This document shows positions 54,820 to 64,000 of a DNA stretch of 64,000 bases, in pieces. Origin of the DNA: Hamiltosporidium tvaerminnensis (taxonomy: Eukaryota > Microsporidia > Dubosqiidae). The position numbers were made by a program, and so were the translations under genes. The notes beneath the pieces are model-generated. The model ran no database searches. It was not told the origin of the DNA and saw only the letters and a list, made by a program, of their open reading frames with translations. Position 1 is the stretch's first letter. The number at the start of each line of letters is the position of its first letter. The stretch covers positions 1,056,501-1,120,500 of the forward strand of contig JAKIMF020000001.1 of NCBI GenBank assembly GCA_022605425.2. Direction: 5' to 3'.

Positions 54820-55296
54820 AAACGGTATATTATAATTAAACGTGTGTATTAAGCCATGAAAACGTATCAATGAGAGCTAGTCAAGAAATTGTTTATAAAA
54901 TAAACGTTGGGGGAAACGGAACTAACAAACAAGACATACTGATAAAAAATATGACTTGAATTAGAAGAATACCAAATATTTAATTTCTTCATTTTTCAAT
55001 AAAATGACAGGAATAAAAATAGTGAATACAAAGTCTTAAAAAAAATTTCATCATAAGCAAGCGGAACAGATTAGGAAATAAGAGCAGTGGGAGAAAACAA
55101 TGAATACTTTAGTTAATAAAACGGTAATCTGGTCTCCTGCAACAGCGTTGGAAAGATAGGAACTTCCGATTAATTTGTGAAAAGAAACCAGATTATATAA
55201 TTCGGGATTAAAAAATTATAAAACAAAAAATATAAATTATTTTGAAATTGTGGTTTCAATAAAGAAAATATAGATATATTAATTTATTTTTTCATA
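54820..55296. repeat. dispersed repeat, family E, copy 3
   Basis: Best copy of family E: 'AAAACGGTAATCTGG', 'GAAACCAGATTA' and 'TTGTGGTTTCAATAAAG' in order. At its right end it is cut by the Ginger-like transposon, whose far side continues into a LINE 3' end, as the same repeat does without interruption at 26.6 kb. Confidence 0.6.
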
Positions 55297-55301
55297 TTAG
55301 A
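55297..55301. repeat. target site duplication TTAGA, left
   Basis: Identical to 57,412-57,416 on the other side of the Ginger-like transposon. Confidence 0.85.
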
Positions 55302-57411
55302 TGTCACAGGCCAATAAAGCCTCCCAAGTCCAATAGAACCAACTTTATTTCATATGATTTATAGAACCTCGTTATTTCTAATGATTTTTAGAACCCCGTT
55401 ATTTTCATATATTTTACTTAAGGGCCACATATTTGAAAAGAAAGAAAGTGATTTTTTCTTTAAATTTAATAGGGATCTCTTTAAAAAATGCTTATCAAGT
55501 TTTTAACCTGTATTTTCCGCCAAAATAAAAATATTTTAAGTTTTGCTGGAATAAAAATAAAAACTTTTATGATAGTACTTAAATAATAAAAAAGGTCTAT
55601 TATAATTGCAAAGTAAATTAAATTACAAACGTTTTTTAAACTGTTCTGGTATTAACATCATTGTTTTTTACTTCAATCATGTTGTTCATCAAAATAGCGG
55701 CAACTTTAAAAACGGAATTATCGTAAAAAGAGTCAAAAGGCGCTACTTGTGTTTTAGTATTCATATTTAAGCCTTTTTTTTCAAAACTTGATCTCCAATA
55801 GACAAATCTTTCTTGAATTCATTTGAATTGTTGCTTTCTATAATTCTTTCTCTATGCTTTTTAAAATGCTTAGCCACATCCGAACGAATCTTACTATCGC
55901 TTCCGAGATCATCAGCTATTATAGTGGTGGTTACCGTTTCAATAAATTCTTAATGTTCATCCGAAGCGATTTCCAGGATCCATTGTGTATCCGCTGCATT
56001 TTCTTCGACTAAAACTATATCAGGATCTATATCAATAGCAGATCCTATCATACTGGCTTCGTATTTAACTATTATGCTTCCAGAAAGTGGATTGTTAAAG
56101 CCTAGTTTTCAGAAGAAAAGCATAAATAGAGATTTGTTTCTTGCACTATGTACTGAACTGTTATATACATAAAAAACATTATTAAAATTTTTCTTCACCT
56201 TTTTTCACCTGTTTCGTTCAATTTCTTCGCTGGCCATCTTTTTATGGTCTGATTTATACGTTCCACTTGACCTTGCGCCTTTAAATTGCATGGCATTTCA
56301 TGTATAAATTTGATGTTAAGATCAGTTAAAAAGGCTTCGAGTAGTGCATTTTTAAACTCTAGGCGGTTGTCGGATTGTATTGCCACCGAGACGCCGACGT
56401 TGTCAAATAAAAATTTTAATGAATCTTTTACAAATTTCAAAGTTTTATTAATCAGCTTAAAGCACCAGAGATGTTTTGTGTATCTGTCGATTACATTAAG
56501 ACACGAGCAATTTCGATCATTTTGATACTTATCTTTTTAGATCTACACAATCCATCATAAAAAGATAATATTTTTTGGTAATATGGTTTATATATACTGG
56601 CTGAATTATTTTTAGAGAATTAAACCGACTACATGCTTCACAGTCTTTTACATACTCTTTTATGTATGCTTTGGAAATCCCATAGTATTTTTGTACAATC
56701 AAACTCATCATTTTATTTACTCCAATGTGTGCAACAGCATGCTTCGTTTGAATAATTTGTTTAATCAAGGCAGTTTCAAATGCAAAAACAGCTCTGCTTA
56801 GATGATCGCGTCTTTTAGAACTAATATCATCTCCGAGCAAAGTAAAATGTTATGGCTCAATAATTATATTTCTTTGGTATACTCAGCTGGATACTGATCG
56901 GTGTTTTAATATGTTTTAAGAATTTCTTTTTCTTGCCTATTTTTACAACTTAAAATCTTTGCCATTTTGGTTGCATTATATTTTTATACATATAATCGAA
57001 ATACTTGAAAAAAACAAATAATATGAAAGCTTTAAATTAATTCATATAAAATTTTATGTGTTTTAGTGTCTGAATTAAATTTTACGACGAAATTTTGCTT
57101 TATGATACTAGCAAATGCAAAAAAACAAAAAAGGCAAATAAGAACTCAAAAGAATAATATTTATTTTATTAAATAATTCATTCATAATAAAATATCCTAT
57201 TGTGTATACAAAAGAAATTTTAAGAAGGATGAATAAGAAATATCGGAAAGGAAACTAAAATATAAGATGTAGGAATAAGAGAAATAAATAGGCTATAATG
57301 GTATAGGAATTCAAGGGCTATATGAAAAAATAAAGGGTTTTATGAACTTTAAAAAGATATAGGAAATAACGTGGGTTCTATTGGAGACGCGAGGTTTATT
57401 GGCCTGTGACA
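55302..57411 (-). mobile_element. Ginger-like DNA transposon, decayed but with both ends
   Basis: 2,110 bases bounded by terminal inverted repeats: left 55,302-55,340 and right 57,374-57,411, both beginning TGTCACAGGCCAATAAA and both ending CCAATAGAACC. The 5-base duplication TTAGA flanks it. A subterminal motif AGAACC-CGTTATTT occurs twice inside the left end (near 55,365 and 55,390) and once inverted inside the right end (near 57,365). The minus strand encodes an integrase-like transposase in pieces. TIRs starting TGT, short duplications and a retrovirus-like DDE integrase are the marks of Ginger elements, also called KRBA2-like in gene annotation. Confidence 0.8.
55640..57000 (-). pseudogene. 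integrase-like transposase of the Ginger-like element
   Basis: Piece 1 (56,529-56,840) has the zinc-binding HHCC domain: 'KHAVAHIGVNKMMSLI', then 'KDCEACSRFN', followed by 'FMMDCVDLKR' with the probable first catalytic aspartate. Piece 2 (56,195-56,440) has the rest of the core: 'AIQSDNRLEFKN' with the second aspartate and 'AQGQVERINQTIKR' with the glutamate. Piece 3 (55,640-56,190) is the C-terminal tail ('SDVAKHFKKHRERII', then 'IGDQVLKKK'). Shifts and stops separate the pieces and part of the core between pieces 1 and 2 is out of frame, so the enzyme is dead. Confidence 0.75.
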
Positions 57412-57416
57412 TTAGA
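57412..57416. repeat. target site duplication TTAGA, right
   Basis: Pairs with 55,297-55,301. Confidence 0.85.
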
Positions 57417-57439
57417 TATTTTGTTTTTCATAAAAATAT

Positions 57440-58700
57440 TTTTTTCGAAAATTTTATGAAATGGTATTTAGTAAAAATTTAGAGTGGCAAAGTATTGTAT
57501 CATTTGTATATTTTCTCAAAAACTCTTTATATTTTACTTTCTTGCTCTAAATTCGAGATTTGATGTACATTTTGTCGGTTCCTTCATCCAAAATGTGTAT
57601 TTGTTAGCTTTTGATTTTAGACGTTTAAATCCTTCTTCCTCATTGCTGCTTGTTTATATTAAGGTATTTGTTCCATATGTTCACGTCTCCTGTTATAACA
57701 CCCTCTACACATTTCCTAAAATCTTTTTTTGCATTTTTTTCTGACACGGGTCTTCAGTATCGAACATAGAAAATTTACGATATTCTTCTTATGCACTGTT
57801 TACTGGCCATTCTTTTTTGAAAGATATTTGTCGTTTTTAAAGTATATCACGGAGTATTTTGTACAACCTCGTGCCAGTTTATCATATATAATATTACCAT
57901 AGTCCCAAATTCATCTACAAGACCTAAAATTTTTGCTCTTTGATCATACTTACTTGTTTTCTCGATTTTAACCATCCAAAGTGAATATATAATATATTTT
58001 CTCGTGTTTTGGTGCTTTCATATAATTTGCTGGTTAAAATATTAGATTCGGTCTATGCTTCCGAATTCTACATCGAGGATAATAAGAACCCAAAACCTAT
58101 TTATTCATAAAGATTTTAAAGAATTTCTTAAATACCATGAATCTTACTCTTAATTCGTTTTCTAGACCCAAACGTGTATCGTTTAAAGGTGTAAGTTGGT
58201 CATATACCACTTCATTATGTCTTGTGTCGTGTCTGAGTCTAATCTAAAATCTTTTCGTTAAATGAATTAGTGATTTAAAAGATTCATCGTTGTCTTGACA
58301 ATCTCATTCTGCTGCTCTAAAATAAATTTTATCTAAGAAATGACAGAAAAGCTGTTCATTACTTTTACTTATATTACTTTTTTCATTTGCGCGCTAGAAG
58401 AGTCACTATGACCCACAAGCTAATTCTTTCTTGCATTATATAACAATGAATAAAATTTTAATTTATTTCGTTAATAATTTTGCTAGCTAGTCTCTTCGCA
58501 GTTCTTTTTATTGAATATTCTTCGAAACTATATTTGAGTTTTATGAAACATTTCATTTGTGCAGGATAGAGTTTATTTTTGTTTTTCAATTGAGAATCGT
58601 TGTCTTGAAATTGATATTTACTTTTTTTTGGAAATCTAAGAATTGCAAATGCATATGTTCACATCGGAAGACAACACTATAGAGTTCTTCTCCAAATTTT
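57440..58700 (-). mobile_element. R4/R2-like LINE, 5'-truncated decayed copy
   Basis: 'TTTGTCGGTTCCTTCATCC' near 57,575 is the 3' landmark, 'GTATTTTGTACAACCTCGTG' near 57,855 the next. 'GCTTCCGAATTCTACATC' near 58,055 and 'AGAAGAGTCACTATGACCCA' near 58,395 follow. 'GAATTGCAAATGCATATGTTC' near 58,640 matches the block at 36,515. It ends where the reference copy ends. Minus direction, many stops. Confidence 0.65.
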
Positions 58701-59030
58701 TTCATTTATAGTTTACATATCTAAAGCTGCCAAACCTTTTATATGCTAATATTAAACCAAATTCTTTTTTTTTCAAATTCGAACAAGCAGATAATAGGCA
58801 GAGATATCGAAGCTTTGAATACTTTTGGCCGTTTTTTTATATTTTGTATTACATTCAGCGATAAATATCTTAATACACCGAATCCAGTCTCTAAATAATA
58901 ATTCCTCCTTCATAATCTTTTATTTTTAAAATATATGAAACTTATTTTTATAATACTTTTTTAAAATCTTCAGTCCCGGCTTAACATATAGCGAAAAAAT
59001 GATAAGTATCATAAATATATATAAATACCC
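58700..59030. other. spacer upstream of ORC1
   Basis: AT-rich, nothing recognised. The last bases before the ATG are TAAATACCC. Confidence 0.5.
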
Positions 59031-60152
59031 ATGTCAGTTGTTTCACGAGAAGAAGAATATAATATATTAAAAGATTACATAACAGATTTTATAAAATCTG
59101 GAATAGGAAAATCGATATATGTTAGTGGTGTTCCGGGATCAGGAAAAACATATACGGTTACAAAGTTATTAAAAAATATAAAACAGAAAAATGTGTTTGA
59201 ATATCTTTATATTAATTGTGGACATTTAAAAACCAAAAATAGCATTTATTTAAATATTTTACGAAATACAAGTTGTATGAAATTAAATCAAAAACAAGGT
59301 TTTTTAAAAACATTACAAACACACTTTTTATCCTGCAAAAAACACCATATTATGGTTTTAGATGAAATAGATTTATTAATAACTCCAAAACAAGAACTAT
59401 TGTATAATATATTTGATTTACCGTATATTGAAAGCAAAAATATGTCATCAAAATTATTAATTATTGTTATAGCAAATACGTTAAATCTACCTGAGAAATT
59501 ATTTGAAGCCAAAGTTAATAGTAGATTGGGTACGGATAGAATATATTTTAAACCTTATACACACGAAAAAATAAATAAAATAATTGAATCTAAAATAATT
59601 TTAGATAAGAAAATTAAATCGTTAGATTCAAAAAGGAAATTTGAAAAAAATTCTATTGATTTATTGAGTAAGAGAATTAGTGCAGTGAGTGGGGATATTA
59701 GAAAAGTAGAACACATTTTAGATCAGATTAATTCTGAAACCAATCAAGATATTGTAAAAAAAAGTACAAAACGATTAAAATCTATCAAAGCCAAATCCGA
59801 ATTGATAACAATTTTTGATGTAGATAATACAATGAAATCTATGTATAACCCATTGTATTATAAATATTTAGAGAATTTAAATTTATATTCAAAAATTTTA
59901 CTTTTTTGTTTTCAAGATTCTGATATTCTTAGTAAAAATATTTTATTTGAAAAGTTCGATTTAAAATTTAAAATTCTAAATTTAGATAGAATTTCGTACT
60001 TTGAATTTCTAAATTTAATAGATTTTTTAATAAGTATTGGCATTTTAGAAGAATATTGTTCTAAATTAAGACTTAAGTTATTATATCCAGAAATAGAAAT
60101 ATTTTATATGAATGATAAAGAATTCAAGAAAATAAAAACCAATAAAATATAA
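59031..60152 (+). CDS. ORC1: ORC1, origin recognition complex subunit 1
   Basis: 373 residues: an AAA+ ATPase of the Orc1/Cdc6 family. Walker A is GVPGSGKT (33-40), Walker B is VLDEID with D111 and E112, sensor 1 asparagine is N149 in 'VIANTLNLPEKL', and the sensor 2 arginine is R224 in 'SGDIRKVEHIL'. The stretch 'VNSRLGTDRIYFKPYTH' matches Orc1 (SRLG..R..F.PYTH) much better than Cdc6. The last 100 residues fit the winged-helix domain that contacts origin DNA. The N-terminal BAH domain of yeast and animal Orc1 is missing, as expected for a reduced genome. CCC directly precedes the ATG. Confidence 0.85.
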   Translation: MSVVSREEEYNILKDYITDFIKSGIGKSIYVSGVPGSGKTYTVTKLLKNIKQKNVFEYLYINCGHLKTKNSIYLNILRNTSCMKLNQKQGFLKTLQTHFLSCKKHHIMVLDEIDLLITPKQELLYNIFDLPYIESKNMSSKLLIIVIANTLNLPEKLFEAKVNSRLGTDRIYFKPYTHEKINKIIESKIILDKKIKSLDSKRKFEKNSIDLLSKRISAVSGDIRKVEHILDQINSETNQDIVKKSTKRLKSIKAKSELITIFDVDNTMKSMYNPLYYKYLENLNLYSKILLFCFQDSDILSKNILFEKFDLKFKILNLDRISYFEFLNLIDFLISIGILEEYCSKLRLKLLYPEIEIFYMNDKEFKKIKTNKI

Positions 60153-60383
60153 TTATTGATATATAATCATTGATATTAAAATATATTTAACATTTCTTTG
60201 AACTTTGGTACGTTTTTAGATATAAATTAAATCAACAGTAATTTTTATTATCGAATTTCTTATAAAAACTTACTTTTATTAAAAATGCTAAAATTGTTAG
60301 TCGATGAAATATTTTTAACATTTGTATTTTCCTTAAAACCGGTAAAAAAAAATAATTTTTATTTCATTTTATAATTTGATTCG

Positions 60384-61226
60384 CTATTCTAAAATTTCAA
60401 TATCATTTAACGAAATTTTATCTTTAAAATATTCAAGAATAGTTTCTTTGGTTTTTTTAAAATTTTCATAATTTCCTGAAATCACAAGCGCTCTTCTTGT
60501 ATCATTTGTAGAAATATATGTTGGTTCAATAAATATTTTAGAAGGTACTTTGACCTGTAAAATTTTAAATTCTTCAGCTTTTCTTGCTAATAAATATAAA
60601 GCCATTTTTTCTGGAATTATAATTTTATATGAATTCTGCTTTTGTGATGAAAAGGAAAAATAAATATTTGATAAAATCATTTCTTTGGCTTGAAAACAAT
60701 TTTCTTCATTTCCTGTAATAACTATAATCTTATTTTCTGTATCGGAAGCTTTAGATAAAATAATTTTTGTGGATGTATTTTTTTGTATCTCGTTTAACGC
60801 ATTTCCATTTTTACCTGTAATATATCCCCATTTCTCACGAGATACAACTATTTCTAAAGTTTTTTCCACCCCAAAATTATATTTTTCAACATTTCTTTTA
60901 AACAATTCTTCAATTGTCTTTCTGATATTATATTTGGTTCCTTTGATAGCAACAACAATGATTTCTACATCTTCATCTAAAATAATCACTTCAGTATTGA
61001 AATCTTCAGATATTTTATAAATATTACGAGCTTCTATCTTTCTTAATACAATATGTTCTTCTACAATAATATCTGGTATAAGAAATTCGTTCAAATTCGT
61101 TGATCTATATTTGTCTTCATCATTGTAAAAAATATTTTTATCCAATTTAAAATTTACATATTTGTTGTACTTCCCATGTAAATTTTGAATAAATAAATTT
61201 TTTGAAAGCTTTTCTGGTGATTTCAT
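60384..61226 (-). CDS. KH-domain RNA-binding protein
   Basis: 280 residues. The central part (about 122-188) is a KH domain with the loop GKNG at 138-141 in 'WGYITGKNGNALNEI' followed by 'ITGNEENCFQAKEMIL'. Before it, 55-115 has the pattern of a degenerate KH domain. After it, 200-275 has another without GxxG ('ALVISGNYENFKKTKETIL' is its closing helix). Several KH domains in series recall vigilin/Scp160 or Hek2/PCBP-type mRNA-binding proteins, but no family can be chosen. CCC lies seven bases before the ATG. It converges with ORC1, with about 230 bases between the two gene ends. Confidence 0.75.
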   Translation of the reverse strand: MKSPEKLSKNLFIQNLHGKYNKYVNFKLDKNIFYNDEDKYRSTNLNEFLIPDIIVEEHIVLRKIEARNIYKISEDFNTEVIILDEDVEIIVVAIKGTKYNIRKTIEELFKRNVEKYNFGVEKTLEIVVSREKWGYITGKNGNALNEIQKNTSTKIILSKASDTENKIIVITGNEENCFQAKEMILSNIYFSFSSQKQNSYKIIIPEKMALYLLARKAEEFKILQVKVPSKIFIEPTYISTNDTRRALVISGNYENFKKTKETILEYFKDKISLNDIEILE

Positions 61227-61439
61227 CTTTATAGGGAGAAATTATTAATTAAATGTCGAAATATATTTTTTTATAAAAAAAATACAAAGAAAGTAACCTA
61301 TAAATAAATTTTTATATATTCATTATTAATAATTTGCATAAATAAGAAATCAAACACAATTAGAATTATCGAGTTCGTAATTATTTTACAAGATTCACTT
61401 CAAAGTGTTAAAACTCAAAACCGAAGAATTACGATATAT

Positions 61440-61660
61440 TAGCCAATGAGTTAGGTCTTATTTATAAATGTGGTGTTGAGATAATTCCTTATGTATGACC
61501 TGAGAGAGTATCGCTAAATAAAAATATGAATCCTTGGCACAAATTATAATAGAGGCATATATACAGTCCAAATTATTTCTTTTGATCCACAAAGAGATTT
61601 GAGCCAAGACCAAATGTATATTAGAGCTGGAAAATTTTGACAGTGGGTGTAATACAGAAA
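61440..61660 (+). mobile_element. R4/R2-like LINE fragment in + direction
   Basis: 'GGTCTTATTTATAAATGTGG' followed by 'TGTTGAGATAATTCCTTATGT' matches the reverse complement of the reference copy at 35,735-35,775. 'TTTCTTTTGATCCACAAAGA' continues it. This is the only copy here in + orientation. Confidence 0.65.
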
Positions 61661-62009
61661 ACATAAACACACGAAGGATCGATACTCATTAAATTAATAA
61701 TTTAACGAAAGACAAAAGCAAGCAAATAAATAAAATTTTAAGCTTTATTGAAGGTAAAGCGACCTAAAAAGGAACATTAAGATATAATATTGAAGATGAC
61801 TGGTTGTATATAAATAAATGGTGGATTTAGTCTAAAAAAAACATATAAAAAACGAAAATATTTAGAATATATGTTACTTTATTAATTAGAATGTAATCTT
61901 ATAAATTTAAATTTTATCTTAGCTATAAATTATTTTTGTAGCTTTGAATCATTTTACCTCAAATAGAAAATTCTATTTTTTACTTATTCTTCTGTTTTTA
62001 ATTTTTAAT

Positions 62010-64000
62010 ATGTATTTAAGAAAATTCTAGGTTAAAACTTTTTTCAAAATTTTCAGATATTTTCTTCTACCTCTTTTTACCATTACCGTCTCTTTTTCTA
62101 AATCCGACTCTTCAATTATATTTATCGTCGGTTCTTCTAATGCGGTTCCTCCGTTTAAAATTATAGGTGTTATTTTTTTGCTTTTAAATGTTATACACCA
62201 TATTCATCTCTACATCGCTTGTTTTTAAAAAAGTGTAGGTTTTCAGGAATCTCGGCTCTGTTAATAACTCTTGTTGTTTTTTCCTAGCTCTCTTCGGCAT
62301 TGGGTCTCAAATCGAATCCTCTTCGTTGATACAAAGAAATTGTTTCGACTGTCTTCTTCATCACTATTCTCTGAATGTATGCATCTAAATTGTGGGGTAT
62401 TTGCAGTCTTTTAAGGTCTGAAATATAGTATTTTGTTCCAATACCGTCTCGGGTCATTACATACAAGATTATTTTAACATCACATTTACTAATAAGATCC
62501 AAATCATTGGCTAGCAGATCATACTTCCGTAATTTTTTTAGTTTCAACTATTTCAAGTTAATCTTAGGAAGTGATTCATACTGATAATGAAGCTAATCAT
62601 ATTTTTTCTATTATTAGAAATAAATATGTCGGGTCTATTATTCCGAATCTTGAAATAAATTTATATTCTTGTATTTACTCTTATCTCTCCAAGCTCGTTT
62701 TCTAGAATTTCTTGCACTGAGCGACTACTAGTTTATCTGGATGACATAAATCTATATTATTTATTAGGAATAGTTGTAGGCATCTAACCACTTCATTATG
62801 CTTCTGGTATGGTCATGACCGGAACTCTTCTAATATTGCGCTACCAGATGCTCCTCTATTTTACCAGATTTTAAAGTGTTTGCACACACCTTCCGCTCCC
62901 GAGAATACATTTCTATTCTGAATATAGAAAATACCGCTTCATAACGTGGCCTAATATTCCTTTTTTTTAAGACCACCTAGAAAATTCATTAGCACCTACA
63001 AGCTCATTTTTTTCTTGCCTTATATAACTTTGATAAAAGTGTACATTTTTCTATTTCTTAAATAATCTTTCGAGTCGAGCTTCTTCTAAATTCTTCTTAG
63101 TGACTTCTTCTTCAAATATATCTTTTTGCTCTTAAAAAGCCTTTAATTGGTACAAGCTGGGTTTTATTAGTATTCTCCAGCTTTATGATTACCGCTCTTC
63201 TGGTGATATTTCTTTACTTTTTTTAGGGAGTCTAATTGTTTCAGAACCAAATGTTCGCTTTTAAACTTAATACCATGTAAAACCTTTTCGAGTTCTTTCT
63301 AGGAAGGAAACATGTACTTTACATTCTGGGAGAATATGTATTTATTTTTTTTACCAACACTGCACGCACTGCATCATCTAAATCAAAAATGTCAGCTTTT
63401 TCTGATCGAGGTACTTCTATGGATATTAGTCAACAATACCGCAGGTTTATAAATGACAGAAACCGATTGTTTTGCGTTTAATCTAGTGTGAATAAGTCTT
63501 TCAACTTTTGATATTTTTACTTTGTACTTTTTCAGATAAGCTACGACACAGATTATTTTGCCATCCTCTATTATTCCAAGGTATTTATGAAAAAACTTTC
63601 TAGAAAGGTAGCAGTATCTTAAAAATACATTTTAGTTTTGGCTGACTTGCTCTATTTATTTAATTCCGATCATTTTCAAAATTTCCTTTTGCTCGCCTAT
63701 TATAGCTCCAAAAGTATAGCTTTCTGTTACAAGGTACGTAAATCTTGTATAAAAAAGAGATTGTTGAAAGTTTTAGAGTCTTAATTCTTGTGTTTGTAAA
63801 CTTGTGTATTTTTCATTGAGTTCGTTGCGAAACTGATGCATACACTGCACAAAATTCAAGATAACAAACTATCTCCTGCAGTATATCTCTCTAGATATAA
63901 CTACTGATTGTTTTTCCAGGCCTCACCAGGCTATCAATTTTTATATTTTGATATTATTACCTTAATAAATCAGAGAATACAATCAAGTAAATTAAGAGCA
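62010..64000 (-). mobile_element. R4/R2-like LINE copy running off the window
   Basis: Second-best copy. The 3' end begins with 'TTCTAGGTTAAAACTTTT', as at 35,300 ('TTCTGGGTTAAAATATTT'). All landmarks of the C-terminal domain follow up to 63,250 ('GTTTCAGAACCAAATGTTCG'). It is longer than the 36.57-kb copy: the block 'ACTGCACGCACTGCA' near 63,360 matches 'ACTGCACGCGCAGA' in the long copy near 27,970. A piece of 87 residues is open at 62,284-62,547. The 5' end lies outside. Confidence 0.7.

Noticed and set aside
55302-57411. LTR retrotransposon (gypsy-type) because of the integrase
   Set aside because: Ends are inverted, not direct, repeats; no reverse transcriptase, RNase H or gag is present within the 2.1 kb.

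Overview
The window is a very AT-rich (roughly three-quarters A+T by eye) nuclear sequence that looks microsporidian. Its few intact genes are intronless, compact eukaryotic genes: SMC5, ORC1, a GCN5-type acetyltransferase/bromodomain pair, a TTC27/Emw1-like TPR protein, a PNKP-type DNA 3'-phosphatase, an M17 leucyl aminopeptidase, an Msn2-like zinc finger protein, a KH protein and a U6 snRNA. Most real starts have a CCC motif 0-7 bases upstream of the ATG, a known microsporidian start-proximal signal. A large, multi-copy, transposon-rich Nosema/Vairimorpha-like or amphipod-parasite-like genome would fit; the species cannot be read from the window.

Layout. 1-3.1 kb: TTC27-like gene (-). 3.1-10.7 kb: decayed repeats, a small membrane protein gene (6.2-6.9 kb, -) and a long decayed non-LTR retrotransposon. 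11.0-13.4 kb: broken gene for a membrane-anchored leucine-rich protein. 14.5-16.1 kb: orphan gene with a signal peptide (+). 16.6-22.6 kb: LINE remnant, then gene-free DNA. 22.6-23.9 kb: GCN5 split into bromodomain and acetyltransferase reading frames (-). 25.3-30.5 kb: two LINE remnants, then a GC-richer island with a short ORF, hairpins and a tRNA-like gene. 30.7-40.1 kb: the best-preserved gene block (aminopeptidase +, zinc finger -, U6 snRNA -, a 5'-truncated LINE copy -, SMC5 -), with tandem repeats in the spacers. 40.1-47.2 kb: decayed repeats ending in a 660-bp satellite of strict 10-bp period. 47.2-48.3 kb: PNKP-type phosphatase (+). 49.7-50.0 kb: tail of an arthropod-style LINE. 53-58.7 kb: repeats with a complete but decayed Ginger-like DNA transposon (55,302-57,411). 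59.0-61.2 kb: ORC1 (+) and KH protein (-). 61.4-64.0 kb: more LINE copies.

The genes are core housekeeping functions (replication origin recognition, SMC5/6 and end-repair genome maintenance, chromatin acetylation, splicing, stress-type transcription, peptide turnover) spread singly among transposon graveyards. No operon-like or secretion-system logic is seen. The most interesting items are a CCC-UGA junction between the two GCN5 frames that resembles a +1 frameshift site, a U6 snRNA with changes at two catalytic-core positions, and the Ginger-like element with matching terminal repeats, target duplication and a paralogous empty site.
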